Of a stretch of DNA of 64,000 nt, positions 27,153 to 35,108 are shown piece by piece. The translations under genes and the position numbers were made by a program. The notes beneath the pieces were generated by a model that was not told the origin of the DNA, ran no database searches, and was given only the letters and a program-made list of their open reading frames with translations. Origin of the DNA: GCA-2717185 sp964474755 (GTDB lineage Bacteria; Pseudomonadota; Alphaproteobacteria; UBA8366; GCA-2717185); contig CAYYUG010000008.1 of the NCBI GenBank assembly GCA_964474755.1, forward strand, positions 1 through 64,000. Reading direction: 5' to 3'. Position 1 is the first letter of the stretch. The number at the start of each line of letters is the position of its first letter.

Positions 27153-27671
27153 ATGCCATACGTTCCCCCGACCGGACCACCCAGCCGGATGACTAGCCAG
27201 CGTGTACGCGCCCATTGCCCAGAACTGCTCGACGGGCTGAACAGTTTCTACGAGCGGATATGGCGCAGCACCCGCGTCGATGCAGGCATTAAAGAGCTAA
27301 TTCGACTGCGCTGTGCGACGGTTAATAACTGCGGTTATTGACTAAACTTTCGCTACGCTGCGGGTCAGCGTGCCGGAATGACGGAAGAGAAGCTGAACCA
27401 AGTCCATGACCCGGAGAGCCGCATTTTTACGGAACGGGAACGGGCGGTACTACAATTCGCTGGCGCTATGGCGAAAAATGATACCGAGAATGCCGACGAA
27501 CTGTTTGCCGAGATGCGCCGCTTTTTTGACGATGCACAACTGGTCGAAATCGGTTTCGTTGTAACGACGCTGCACGGCATGAACCAGTTCAACAACATGT
27601 TCGGGATCGAACCAGAAGAACAGCCCATGGTCAGCTATACGGGCACCGACCGGCCAGAAGCGGCTGAATAG
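27153..27671 (+). CDS. AhpD/carboxymuconolactone decarboxylase-like protein, probable selenoprotein (in-frame UGA)
   Basis: One frame runs from ATG 27153 to TAG 27671, 172 residues, interrupted only by TGA at 27339-27341 (codon 63). The text before it is ELIRLRCATVNNCGY, after it LNFRYAAGQRAGMTEEKL, with no shift. The family carries the redox motif C-x-x-C here; Cys60 is present and the UGA takes the place of the second Cys, giving C-x-x-U. A stem-loop follows at a distance suited to a bacterial SECIS element (27355-27371). CxxU is a known selenoprotein pattern in AhpD-like proteins. Downstream residues (VLQFAGAMAKN, VEIGFVVTTLHGMNQFNN) are well kept. The alternative is a nonsense mutation. 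Annotation software will split it into two pieces, 27153-27341 and 27378-27671. SelA/B/D and tRNA-Sec are not in this window. Confidence 0.75.
27355..27371 (+). promoter_or_regulatory. SECIS-like stem-loop after the UGA
   Basis: ACGCTG (27355-27360) pairs perfectly with CAGCGT (27366-27371) around the loop CGGGT; a T-G pair can extend the stem by one. The loop begins 20 bases after the UGA. Bacterial SECIS elements lie inside the coding region with the apical loop about 16-37 bases after the UGA, a short stem, and a G among the first two loop bases; here the second loop base is G. The match is by eye; folding was not computed. Confidence 0.6.
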
Positions 27672-27709
27672 AACCAGCGCAAAGCTGGAAGACGAGACGG
27701 AGGATCACA

Positions 27710-28546
27710 TTGGCCCCAACATTTCAAAGCGCGCGCCTCGACATCGCCAACACAGGCGTCGCGACCTTTACCTTAAATCGACCTGAAGCGTTGAATGCCC
27801 TTTCGCCCGACCTAAAAGAAGACTTTCAGACGATGGTCGATTTCGTCGACGGCAATGCGGACATCAAGGCCTTGATCCTGACCGGCGAAGGCCGCGCCTT
27901 TTGCGCCGGTGGCGACGTAAAGGGAATGACAAACCGACTGGCCGATGGTCCGGGCGCTTCGCGCCAGGGTATTCTTGAAGTGCATGGCTGGCTGCAGCGT
28001 CTGCATAATATCGACTGCGCCGTCATCGCAGCAGTCGATGGTTTAGCCTTCGGCGGTGGTTTCAGTCTGGCGCTGGTCGCGGACTTCGTCTTCGCGTCGC
28101 CAAAAGCAAAATTCTGCTCCGTCTTTTCACGCATTGGACTAATGCCAGATATGGCGCTGGCCTACACACTGCCAAGGGTCGTTGGCGCCGCGATGGCGAA
28201 AGACCTGATGTTCACCGGCCGCAGCATTTCCGCCAGAGAAGCGAAAGAATTGGGCATTGTCCATTCGATCATTGAGGAAGGCGATGTGTTGACCGCAGCC
28301 CAGGACTATGCCGCGCGCATCGCCATAGGGCCAAAGACTGCGGTCGCCCTGTCAAAGCGCCTGGTGAACAAGACCTTTCAAAGCAATTACAACGACATCG
28401 CCGATGCCGAGGCTGACGGTCAAACCCTTCTATTCAACAGCGATTTCGCACAGGAAGCTGTCCGGCGTTTTGTTGAAAAGGAACCACCGCTATACAATTG
28501 GGACACGATGAATAAGAACGCAGACTGCCAAGACGATCAAATTTAG
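27710..28546 (+). CDS. enoyl-CoA hydratase/isomerase
   Basis: A 278-residue crotonase-fold protein starting at a TTG five bases after GGAGGA (27699-27704). Oxyanion-hole strands are ALILTGEGRAFCAGGDVKGM near residue 60 and AAVDGLAFGGGFSLALVADFV near residue 110. FSRIGLMPDMALAYTLPR follows the usual active-site turn, but with Ile-Gly-Leu-Met-Pro-Asp, the pattern common in hydratases with altered acid residues. The stop overlaps the stop of a small convergent gene by three bases. It follows the UGA-containing gene by 38 bases on the same strand. Confidence 0.9.
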   Translation: MAPTFQSARLDIANTGVATFTLNRPEALNALSPDLKEDFQTMVDFVDGNADIKALILTGEGRAFCAGGDVKGMTNRLADGPGASRQGILEVHGWLQRLHNIDCAVIAAVDGLAFGGGFSLALVADFVFASPKAKFCSVFSRIGLMPDMALAYTLPRVVGAAMAKDLMFTGRSISAREAKELGIVHSIIEEGDVLTAAQDYAARIAIGPKTAVALSKRLVNKTFQSNYNDIADAEADGQTLLFNSDFAQEAVRRFVEKEPPLYNWDTMNKNADCQDDQI

Positions 28547-28737
28547 TGCAACGGGCCAGTTGGTTCTGTGTTTTCCAGCGCCTCAATCGCCATGATTATC
28601 TCGTGCCAGGTCGCGGCTTCACGCACGTCGCCCTTGTCGAGAAAATCCTCAGTCTTAAGCGCCGCGTAAACGGCGGCTTCATCGCCATACTTTTCCATCA
28701 GAAACTTGGCGCGCACCCATATTTCTCGACCGCTCAT
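28543..28737 (-). CDS. small conserved-looking protein, 64 residues, unknown function
   Basis: The ATG at 28735-28737 follows GGAGG six bases upstream, and the stop TAA (28543-28545) overlaps the stop of the convergent hydratase. The protein is acidic and helical (REIWVRAKFLMEKYGDEAA, AATWHEIIMAIEALENTE) and resembles the small uncharacterised proteins common in alphaproteobacteria, with an Ala-rich helix-turn-helix-turn pattern. A longer open frame continues to 29241 but runs antisense into the next gene and is not used. Function cannot be given. Confidence 0.6.
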   Translation of the reverse strand: MSGREIWVRAKFLMEKYGDEAAVYAALKTEDFLDKGDVREAATWHEIIMAIEALENTEPTGPLH

Positions 28738-28884
28738 CGAACCTCCTAACCTTCGGATGTCCCGAAGCGAGCAGCAAAAGAATACCCGATCTTCACATGT
28801 GCTGACTACCATGAACACACTGACTTGCGCACCACGCGCCGGCAGCCGAGGATATCGTGTCGTGCAAACATGGGAGCCAAAGCC

Positions 28885-29973
28885 ATGAAAATCGCTGCCG
28901 TCGCCGTTGAAGTCCTGGAGGTCTCCGTCGAAGACGCCTATGTCGCAGCCGGCCGGATGGTTGATGCCAACTGGCATGTTTTGGCGCGGATCCGCACCAC
29001 GGATGGCACAGAAGGCTTCGGCTACGTCGTAAAACTCGGCGCCCAGTTGGTGCAGCCGATTGCGCAAGCAGCTCGAGAATTGGGCGAAAGCTTGGTTGGG
29101 ATGGACGTGCTCGACACCGAAGCTGCGTGGCAACAGATGGTCCGGACCGGCAAATGGGTCGGGCCAGGGGGCCTCTTGCACTGGGCCATCGCACCATTGG
29201 ACATTGCGATGTGGGACGCGGCGGGCAAGGTCCAGGGGCAACCTATCTGGCGGCTGCTCGGCGGATTTCGTGACTTTATCCCCGCCTATGCAAGCGACCG
29301 TTTATGGTACAGCCTTAGCTATGACGAATTGGCTGAATCGGCCCGCAATCACGCAGCAAACGGCTATTCCAGCATCAAGCTACGGCTCGGAAAAGATATC
29401 AGCCCAGCGGCGCAAGCGGAGCGGGCTAAGATTGCGATTGATGCGGCCGGTCCAGGTGTCGCCGTCATGGTCGATGGGACGGAAAGCTGGGATCTGTCCT
29501 ACGCTCGGGCAACCGGCAGGGCATTACAAGAAGTCGGCGTGACCTGGCTGGAGGATCCGCTGCACCACGAAAACCTAGAAGGTCTGGCCTGCCTCGCCAG
29601 CGTACTCGATCTGTCGGTAACCGGTGGCGAAAACCTATACACGCTGCACCAATTCCGCCACACCTTAGAGGCGCGGGCCGTAGATATCCTGATCCTCGAC
29701 TTGTTCCGGGTCGGCGGCATCACGCCCTGGCGCAAGGCGGCGGCGCTCGCCGAAACACATAGGGTACCGTTGAGCGGTCATGTTGCGCCCGAATTCCATC
29801 TGCACCTGCTGGCCGCTGTGCCACATGGCGAAATCCTAGAATACATGCCGCGCAGCAGCGCTATCCTGAAGGCAATGCCGGAACCGGTAAACGGTGTGTT
29901 GACCGCGCCGAACGGGCCAGGGCACGGACTGGCGTTGGACGAGACAGCAGTCAAAAAATATCGGGTCGGATAG
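28885..29973 (+). CDS. mandelate racemase/muconate lactonizing enzyme-family protein (enolase superfamily)
   Basis: A 362-residue enolase-superfamily protein. Capping domain at the start (MKIAAVAVEVLEV), then the barrel: YSSIKLRLG with the KxR base motif, VMVDGTESWDL with the first metal Asp, TWLEDPLHHEN with the metal Glu, TGGENLYT with the third ligand, and SGHVAPEFHLHLLAAVP supplying a His on the other face. The ATG at 28885 follows GGGAG (28872-28876); upstream starts are rejected. Known relatives dehydrate sugar acids or racemise hydroxy acids. It leads a long plus-strand unit with an MFS carrier. Confidence 0.88.
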   Translation: MKIAAVAVEVLEVSVEDAYVAAGRMVDANWHVLARIRTTDGTEGFGYVVKLGAQLVQPIAQAARELGESLVGMDVLDTEAAWQQMVRTGKWVGPGGLLHWAIAPLDIAMWDAAGKVQGQPIWRLLGGFRDFIPAYASDRLWYSLSYDELAESARNHAANGYSSIKLRLGKDISPAAQAERAKIAIDAAGPGVAVMVDGTESWDLSYARATGRALQEVGVTWLEDPLHHENLEGLACLASVLDLSVTGGENLYTLHQFRHTLEARAVDILILDLFRVGGITPWRKAAALAETHRVPLSGHVAPEFHLHLLAAVPHGEILEYMPRSSAILKAMPEPVNGVLTAPNGPGHGLALDETAVKKYRVG

Positions 29974-29999
29974 ACCCTATCGACACATAGGATCCACAC

Positions 30000-31196
30000 G
30001 TGCCTGGTGAATCGCATACCCTGACACGCCCTGGCGCCGCCGCCTTCCTGGTGATGTTCACGCTCGATGCGACGGCACGGGCACTCCTCATCACAGTATT
30101 GCCCCTGCAGGCCTACGCGTTGCTCAAGGATGCACAACTGGTCAGCGTTCTCTATTTTGGCGCCAGCGGGCTCGGGCTTTGCGCCAGCCTCTCCGTACCG
30201 TGGCTAGTTCAGATAGTCGGCCGCCAGGGTGCCGTGATTGTTGGCAGCCTATGCCTTGCGATCGCTGCAGCTCTGTTCAGCCTGCAGGAACTCTGGGCGT
30301 TACCGGCTGGTCTTGTTCTACAAATGTTTGGCGGCGCGGCAATTACAATCTGTCTCAATCTGTACGTCCTCGAAATCGTACCCACCTCGACCTTTACCCG
30401 CTTTGAACCCAACCGGATGCTGCTAGCTGGGATCGGCTGGATGACTGGCCCACTGCTTGGCATCACCCTGGCGGAACGCGTCACCCCTTGGCTGCCATTC
30501 GCCTTGAGTGGCTCAATTTCACTACTACTGCTCGCCTATCTACTTCTGATCGGCGCACCACGTAATCCTTCCAGCCGCAAAAGCGCCAGCATGGGCACCA
30601 ATCCCCTTCGCTTCGTGCGCCGTTACTTTGCACAACCGCGGCTCACTTTGGCCTGGCTACTGTCGGTCGGGCGTTCCGCCTGGTGGAACATGTTTTTCAT
30701 CTATGCACCAATCTATGCAGTCGAGACCGGGCTCGGCAAAGAGGCAGGCGGCCTCATCACTTCGGTTGGGTCCGCCGGACTGTTTACGGTCACCTTCTGG
30801 GGTTGGATGGGACGGCGCAATGGTATCCGCTGGCTACTGATTTTGGGCTACGTGGCAACCGCCATCACGAGCGCGTTTGCCGGTCTAACGATGGCGTGGC
30901 CGCTGGTCGGTGCAGCGTTCCTGATCACATCCGCCTTCGCTGCCAGCATCACCGACGGCCCCGGGAACGTTCCCTTCCTGCGCGCGGTGCACCCACACGA
31001 GCGCGCTGGAATGACGAGCATCTACTCGACATATCGTGAAGCCGGACGGTTGGCGGTTCCCGCCGTCTACTCGGTTGTGCTACTGGTCTTACCGCTATCC
31101 GCGGTGTTCATTGCAAGCGGTGCCACGATGCTCGTCCTAGCCCACTTCTCTCGCTATCTGCCCCGCCGTTTCGGCCGCGACCGCCACACGGGTTAG
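30000..31196 (+). CDS. MFS transporter
   Basis: A 398-residue protein with about 12 membrane helices of the major facilitator type. The first helix is PGAAAFLVMFTLDATARALL and the loop between helices 8 and 9 contains GWMGRRNGIRW, similar to the MFS motif A. The likely start is GTG at 30000; an ATG at 30054 would trim 18 residues, which are polar and could be cytoplasmic. It begins 26 bases after the enolase-superfamily gene and probably carries its substrate (inference). Confidence 0.85.
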   Translation: MPGESHTLTRPGAAAFLVMFTLDATARALLITVLPLQAYALLKDAQLVSVLYFGASGLGLCASLSVPWLVQIVGRQGAVIVGSLCLAIAAALFSLQELWALPAGLVLQMFGGAAITICLNLYVLEIVPTSTFTRFEPNRMLLAGIGWMTGPLLGITLAERVTPWLPFALSGSISLLLLAYLLLIGAPRNPSSRKSASMGTNPLRFVRRYFAQPRLTLAWLLSVGRSAWWNMFFIYAPIYAVETGLGKEAGGLITSVGSAGLFTVTFWGWMGRRNGIRWLLILGYVATAITSAFAGLTMAWPLVGAAFLITSAFAASITDGPGNVPFLRAVHPHERAGMTSIYSTYREAGRLAVPAVYSVVLLVLPLSAVFIASGATMLVLAHFSRYLPRRFGRDRHTG

Positions 31197-31245
31197 CAGC
31201 AACATTGGGTTCACATACCATCCTGGTTTATCGTAAAGGAGAACG

Positions 31246-31668
31246 TTGCAAACGAAACGGATCCCTTGGATGCTAAACCGAGACGAACTGATTGATCTGG
31301 TCGAGAAGCGCTATTTCAACGCGATGGATCAGGGACGACTTGACGAAACGCTTGCCTGTCTGTCCCCAGATTGCGTCTGGCGTGTCTATCCGGCTGGTGC
31401 GGTATTGAATGGGCGAGATGGCGAAATCCGCGATGCTTTCGCAGACGCTATTGCTCATTACAAAAGCATGTGGCATGGCAATTTCGAATGGACCATCGAC
31501 GAAGCGGCACAACGTGTTGCCGCGAGCTTCGACGTGCGCCTAATCGACAAGGCAGGCAAGGAGACCAAACTAAAAAACGTCAAGTTATTTCAAGTGGAAG
31601 AGGGCCGCTTCACCCATCTCGACCTTTATTTTTCAACCACAGAAATCATTGTTTCCAAACCAAATTAA
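31246..31668 (+). CDS. SnoaL/NTF2-like small protein
   Basis: A 140-residue cone-shaped alpha+beta barrel protein: ELIDLVEKRYFNAMDQGRLDETLACLSPDCVWRVYPAG is the typical helix-helix-strand start and GDGEIRDAFADAI-like text (NGRDGEIRDAFAD) follows, ending with FTHLDLYFS. Start is TTG at 31246 four bases after AAAGGAGAA; an ATG at 31270 is the alternative. Such proteins act as isomerases, dehydratases or lyases on small molecules. It lies between the MFS carrier and the second TauD gene. Confidence 0.8.
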   Translation: MQTKRIPWMLNRDELIDLVEKRYFNAMDQGRLDETLACLSPDCVWRVYPAGAVLNGRDGEIRDAFADAIAHYKSMWHGNFEWTIDEAAQRVAASFDVRLIDKAGKETKLKNVKLFQVEEGRFTHLDLYFSTTEIIVSKPN

Positions 31669-31678
31669 GTGAAAACGC

Positions 31679-32524
31679 ATGAAAACCAAATATCGCCACT
31701 TCATTGCCAAACCGCTCAGCGGTTCCGTCGGCGCTCTCATCGAAGGGATTGACATTACCCGTGAATTGGATGCGGACGTGATCGCAGAAATTCGTAGGGC
31801 CTGGCTCGACCATTTGGTGATCTTTTTTCGCAATCAACATCTTAATGACGAGCGACTTATGACATTCGGACGCTATTTCGGTGAGCTCTACCTGCACCCT
31901 AATTTGGCCAAAAAAGGCCCATACCCTGAGGTCATCCATGTCGTCAAAGAACCAAACGCGACGCGGGTCGTCGGTGCGGAATGGCATACAGATACAGCCC
32001 ATGTGGAATGCCCACCAATGGCAGCAATTCTGCATGCACTGGAAGTTCCGCCGCGAGGAGGCGATACACTGTTCGCCAATCAATACCTCGCATACGAAGC
32101 GCTGTCAGACAGGCTAAAGGCGACCCTCGATGGAATGCGTGCCGTACATGACGACAGCCGCGTCGCAGGTCCGAACGCTAATAAAGGACGCTCGACTCAA
32201 ACCCGAGACGATGCTGAATGGCGCCCGACGGTCAACACTCACCCAGTGATCCGCACCCATCCAGAAACCGGCCGCAAGGCGCTCTACGTCAACATCGCCT
32301 CAGCGCATAAATTCGAGGGCATGACAAACGAAGAAAGTGCGCCACTTTTGCGCTACCTATTCGATCATGCAACGCGTCCAGAGTTCACCTGCCGGTTCAG
32401 ATGGGCACCCAACTCCGTTGCATTCTGGGACAATCGCTGCCTAAAACACATCGCGATCAACGATTACCATGGCTATCGTCGCGACATGCGACGCGTGCAG
32501 ATCGCTGGCAACCGGCCAGTTTAG
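31679..32524 (+). CDS. TauD/TfdA-family Fe(II)/2-oxoglutarate dioxygenase, second copy
   Basis: A 281-residue dioxygenase. The iron motif is HTD in AEWHTDTAHVE and the distal His is in CLKHIAINDYHGYRRDMRRV. It shares with the first TauD (1274-2158) the stretches DHLVIFFR, GGDTLFANQY/GGDTMFSNQY, HPVIRTHPETGRK and TCRFRW..NSVAFWDNRC, so the two are related within one subfamily. The ATG begins ten bases after the SnoaL-like stop. Substrate is probably an acid or sulfonate handled by this unit (inference). Confidence 0.92.
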   Translation: MKTKYRHFIAKPLSGSVGALIEGIDITRELDADVIAEIRRAWLDHLVIFFRNQHLNDERLMTFGRYFGELYLHPNLAKKGPYPEVIHVVKEPNATRVVGAEWHTDTAHVECPPMAAILHALEVPPRGGDTLFANQYLAYEALSDRLKATLDGMRAVHDDSRVAGPNANKGRSTQTRDDAEWRPTVNTHPVIRTHPETGRKALYVNIASAHKFEGMTNEESAPLLRYLFDHATRPEFTCRFRWAPNSVAFWDNRCLKHIAINDYHGYRRDMRRVQIAGNRPV

Positions 32525-32592
32525 TTCAAACGGCGGCGGTGTCGCTGCTAAACTGCGGCAAATATAACATCAACCCAAAAAGGCAGGAGCTT

Positions 32593-33483
32593 ATGGCAAA
32601 AATTGGATTCATAGGGGTAGGCAATATGGGCGGCCCGATGGCGCGCAACCTGATCAGCGCAGGGCACAGTCTCAAAGTGTTCGATCTGTCGGAAGAAGCC
32701 GTAAACTTCGTCGTTCAATCCGGCGCGGAACGGGCGACCTCGGTACAAGAGGCCGCAAAGGAGGTCGATATAGTTGTAACGATGTTGCCAGTTGGCAGCA
32801 ACGTTCGCGAGGTATTCCTAAATGATGGCGTCGTGGCCGCAGCTAATCCAGGCACGCTTTTAATCGATTCCTCTACCATCGACGTGGAGAGTGCAGTCGT
32901 TGTGCACGAGACCGCTTCGGCCGCGGGTTTCGAGATGGTGGATGCGCCCGTTTCCGGCGGCACGGTCGGAGCGGAGCAAGCGACACTCACCTTTATGTGT
33001 GGCGGCGAGAAGGCCGCTTTCGAAAATGCGCGGCCAATTTTGGAAGATATGGGCAAAAACATCGTGCATTGCGGCGGTCCTGGGAAGGGTCAGGTTGTAA
33101 AAATTTGTAATAATATGATCGCTGCAATAGCCACCCTTGCGACCTCTGAAGCGTTCGTAATGGGTGAAAAGTTGGGTGTCGACAGGCAAGTGCTATTCGA
33201 CGTGATCTCTACTTCAACCGGTAGTACGCGAATACTTGAAATGGGCTGTCCTGTGCCGGGGCCGTTGCCGGCTTCACCATCGAGTAATAATTTCAAGCCG
33301 GGCTTCATGGCCAAACTCATGCTTAAAGATTTGCGCCTGTCGCAGTCGGCATCACAATTGGCAGGCACACCGACGCCACTCGGTGCCGTTGCCACTGCTT
33401 CGTATCAGCAGCATGTCAACAATGGCTTCGGCAACCTGGACAATGCAAGTATTTGCAAGCTAATCGACCCGGACATCGCATGA
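32593..33483 (+). CDS. 3-hydroxyisobutyrate dehydrogenase-type beta-hydroxyacid dehydrogenase
   Basis: A 296-residue NAD(P)-dependent beta-hydroxyacid dehydrogenase. Dinucleotide site GFIGVGNMGGPMARNL at residues 5-20, substrate loop DAPVSGGTVGAEQATL near residue 115, and catalytic Lys in GKGQVVKICNNM near residue 170. The ATG follows GGCAGGAGC; a longer frame starting at 32401 overlaps TauD and is rejected. Relatives oxidise 3-hydroxyisobutyrate or reduce tartronate semialdehyde. Its stop overlaps the start of a tiny membrane protein (ATGA). Confidence 0.92.
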   Translation: MAKIGFIGVGNMGGPMARNLISAGHSLKVFDLSEEAVNFVVQSGAERATSVQEAAKEVDIVVTMLPVGSNVREVFLNDGVVAAANPGTLLIDSSTIDVESAVVVHETASAAGFEMVDAPVSGGTVGAEQATLTFMCGGEKAAFENARPILEDMGKNIVHCGGPGKGQVVKICNNMIAAIATLATSEAFVMGEKLGVDRQVLFDVISTSTGSTRILEMGCPVPGPLPASPSSNNFKPGFMAKLMLKDLRLSQSASQLAGTPTPLGAVATASYQQHVNNGFGNLDNASICKLIDPDIA

Positions 33484-33620
33484 CTACCGAGAAAACAACT
33501 GAACCTACGCCGAAAATCATAGAACCTTACGAGACCTTGCGGCCTTGTCGGAACCGCATCATTGCCGGTGGTGTGATCATACTAATCGCGTTTGGTTTGA
33601 TTTTACTAATATCGGATTAG
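33480..33620 (+). CDS. 46-residue single-span membrane protein
   Basis: An ATG overlapping the dehydrogenase stop (ATGA, 33480-33483) opens a frame of 46 codons to TAG at 33618. The first 26 residues are polar and basic (TEKTTEPTPKIIEPYETL, then RPCRNR); the rest is one hydrophobic helix (IIAGGVIILIAFGLILLI) ending in SD. The charge pattern predicts the N-terminus in the cytoplasm. The overlap and the start of the next gene 16 bases on argue that it is a real, coupled gene. Function unknown; a small partner of the dehydrogenase or carrier is possible. Confidence 0.6.
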   Translation: MTTEKTTEPTPKIIEPYETLRPCRNRIIAGGVIILIAFGLILLISD

Positions 33621-33636
33621 GCGGGAGACATTAGGC

Positions 33637-34365
33637 ATGAGTATGGAAACGCCAGGCGCAAAGATGCTGTATCTAATCAGGCGTAAGTCCACGACTAGCC
33701 GTGAGGAATTGATCGCGCATTGGTACGCAAATCACATGCCGCCAGTGATCCAGCGAAATCATGAAAAAGAAGCTGCAGGCGAGCAACACGCTACACGCTA
33801 TATCGTTGGCTTATTCGATCCGAAAAACGATGCGTCTTTGACCTGGGACGGCGTAGCGCAGCTTTGGTACAGGGAACCGTTGCCGCACCCGGCACAGGCG
33901 AGTGCAATCGTGCCAAACGATAGTTTTCACGAAAAAGTAGAGCCCTACTGGCCATGGGCGACAAGGGAATATATCGCTATCGACGGCGTGCTACCAGTTG
34001 AACCTCTGACACTGAATGCGCCATTCCCCTGTACACGGAGTGGCTTCCATAAGCGCACTTCGCTTGTCGCTGCAAAGCCTGGCACAGATATTGAGGCCAT
34101 GTTTTCCCATTGGCGTGATGTCCATCTGCCAAACGTACGGCAGACGATGGAGGAGGTCAGCGGGTTTCGCTATGTGGTGAGCCTAAGCACAAACTTGGCA
34201 CACGCGCCCTACGCTGGAATGGCAGAGCTCTATTTCCGAGACGCGGTGGGTTGGTCGGAATTTCAGACAGCCTACAGACCCGACGGCTTTGAAAATTTCG
34301 TCGATGACGCTGCCAGTCACCGTTTCGCCGGTGGCACGGAGATGCTGGGGATCGACCGGCCCTGA
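33637..34365 (+). CDS. EthD-domain protein
   Basis: A 242-residue protein with two ferredoxin-like (dimeric alpha/beta barrel) halves of the EthD type: KMLYLIRRKSTTSREELIAHWYANHMP at the start and FSHWRDVHLPNVRQTMEEVSGFRYVVSL in the second half. EthD proteins accompany ether- or ester-degrading P450 systems and related catabolic genes; many have no known reaction. It begins 16 bases after the small membrane protein and belongs to the same unit. Confidence 0.85.
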   Translation: MSMETPGAKMLYLIRRKSTTSREELIAHWYANHMPPVIQRNHEKEAAGEQHATRYIVGLFDPKNDASLTWDGVAQLWYREPLPHPAQASAIVPNDSFHEKVEPYWPWATREYIAIDGVLPVEPLTLNAPFPCTRSGFHKRTSLVAAKPGTDIEAMFSHWRDVHLPNVRQTMEEVSGFRYVVSLSTNLAHAPYAGMAELYFRDAVGWSEFQTAYRPDGFENFVDDAASHRFAGGTEMLGIDRP

Positions 34366-34402
34366 CGTTCCCAACGCAGAAGAGAATTTTTGGGAGTTTG
34401 CC

Positions 34403-34852
34403 ATGGAATGGCATAGGGACACTTTCACCATTACCGATGACCACAAAAAAATTGACGTGCCCATCGTGGTGCGTCTTCTGCACGAACAAACTTACTGGGC
34501 CCACGACATACCATCAGATGCAATCCAACGTGCGATCGAGCATTCAGTTTGTTTCAGCATGTTCGAAGGCAAAAAACTGATCGGCTTTGCCCGCTTCATC
34601 ACCGACCACGCAGTCTTCGGCTATTTGGAAGACGTCATCATTGATTCCAAATTTCGTGGGCGTGGCTTAGGACAATGGCTGCTCGACTGCATGCTCGCCC
34701 ACCCTACTATAGCTTCATTGAAGAAGCTTATGCTCGCGACAGAAGACGCGCACGGCCTTTACAAAAAATACGGGTTCGCAGCGCCAGCGCATTCAGAATG
34801 GATTATGGAACGCTACAACCGACGCGCTTTCCAGACTGGCCCTAATAATTAG
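34403..34852 (+). CDS. GNAT-family N-acetyltransferase
   Basis: A 149-residue acetyltransferase. The acetyl-CoA loop is SKFRGRGLGQWLLDCML near residue 95 (R-x-x-G-x-G/A type RGRGLG), after the strand YLEDVIIDSK; the C-terminal ATEDAHGLYKKYGF is the usual final substructure. The ATG at 34403 follows TGGGAG; an earlier in-frame start (34289) lies inside the EthD gene and is rejected. It transfers acetyl to an amine of unknown nature and closes the plus-strand unit. Confidence 0.9.
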   Translation: MEWHRDTFTITDDHKKIDVPIVVRLLHEQTYWAHDIPSDAIQRAIEHSVCFSMFEGKKLIGFARFITDHAVFGYLEDVIIDSKFRGRGLGQWLLDCMLAHPTIASLKKLMLATEDAHGLYKKYGFAAPAHSEWIMERYNRRAFQTGPNN

Positions 34853-34855
34853 GAT

Positions 34856-35092
34856 CATCACACTGGTCGTGCGCATAAGAATAATCCCGAATGAGACGTC
34901 CTGTCGGTAGCGCTATTTGCCAACTATTGGCAACCAGCGAAGGCACGATGAGCAGGAGGATCGCCTCCCGCAGTCCCAACCAGTACCAAGCAAACGAATG
35001 GCTGTCGTCTGCAATTCGACACCAACCGCCCCTTTGATGGTCCCTGCAATTAAGAATGCGGCGACTATGAGGACGATCAGCGTCGGATCCAC
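34856..35092 (-). pseudogene. remnant of a TauE/SafE-type anion permease
   Basis: From a GTG at 35092 the minus strand reads DPTLIVLIVAAFLIAGTIKG, AVGVELQTTAIRLLGTG, then after a one-base loss near 34975 continues LREAILLLIVPSLVANSWQ, IALPTGRLIRDY. This is the N-terminal third of a TauE/SafE protein (first membrane helix, the G-x-x-x-G turn, and the MDLR-x-A-I-x-L helix). The normal length is about 250 residues; about 78 remain and the GNAT gene cuts off the rest. TauE-type permeases move sulfite, sulfoacetate or similar anions. Confidence 0.7.
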
Positions 35093-35108
35093 TTAAGACA
35101 CACCTTGG

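Noticed and set aside
27342..27671. Reading the second half of the UGA gene as a separate short protein from the ATG at 27378
   Set aside because: No ribosome site precedes that ATG, and the 12 codons between the UGA and it belong to the family's conserved helix in the same frame.
28738..29241. Long N-terminal extension of the small minus-strand gene
   Set aside because: It is antisense to the enolase-superfamily gene; the internal ATG at 28737 has the only good ribosome site.
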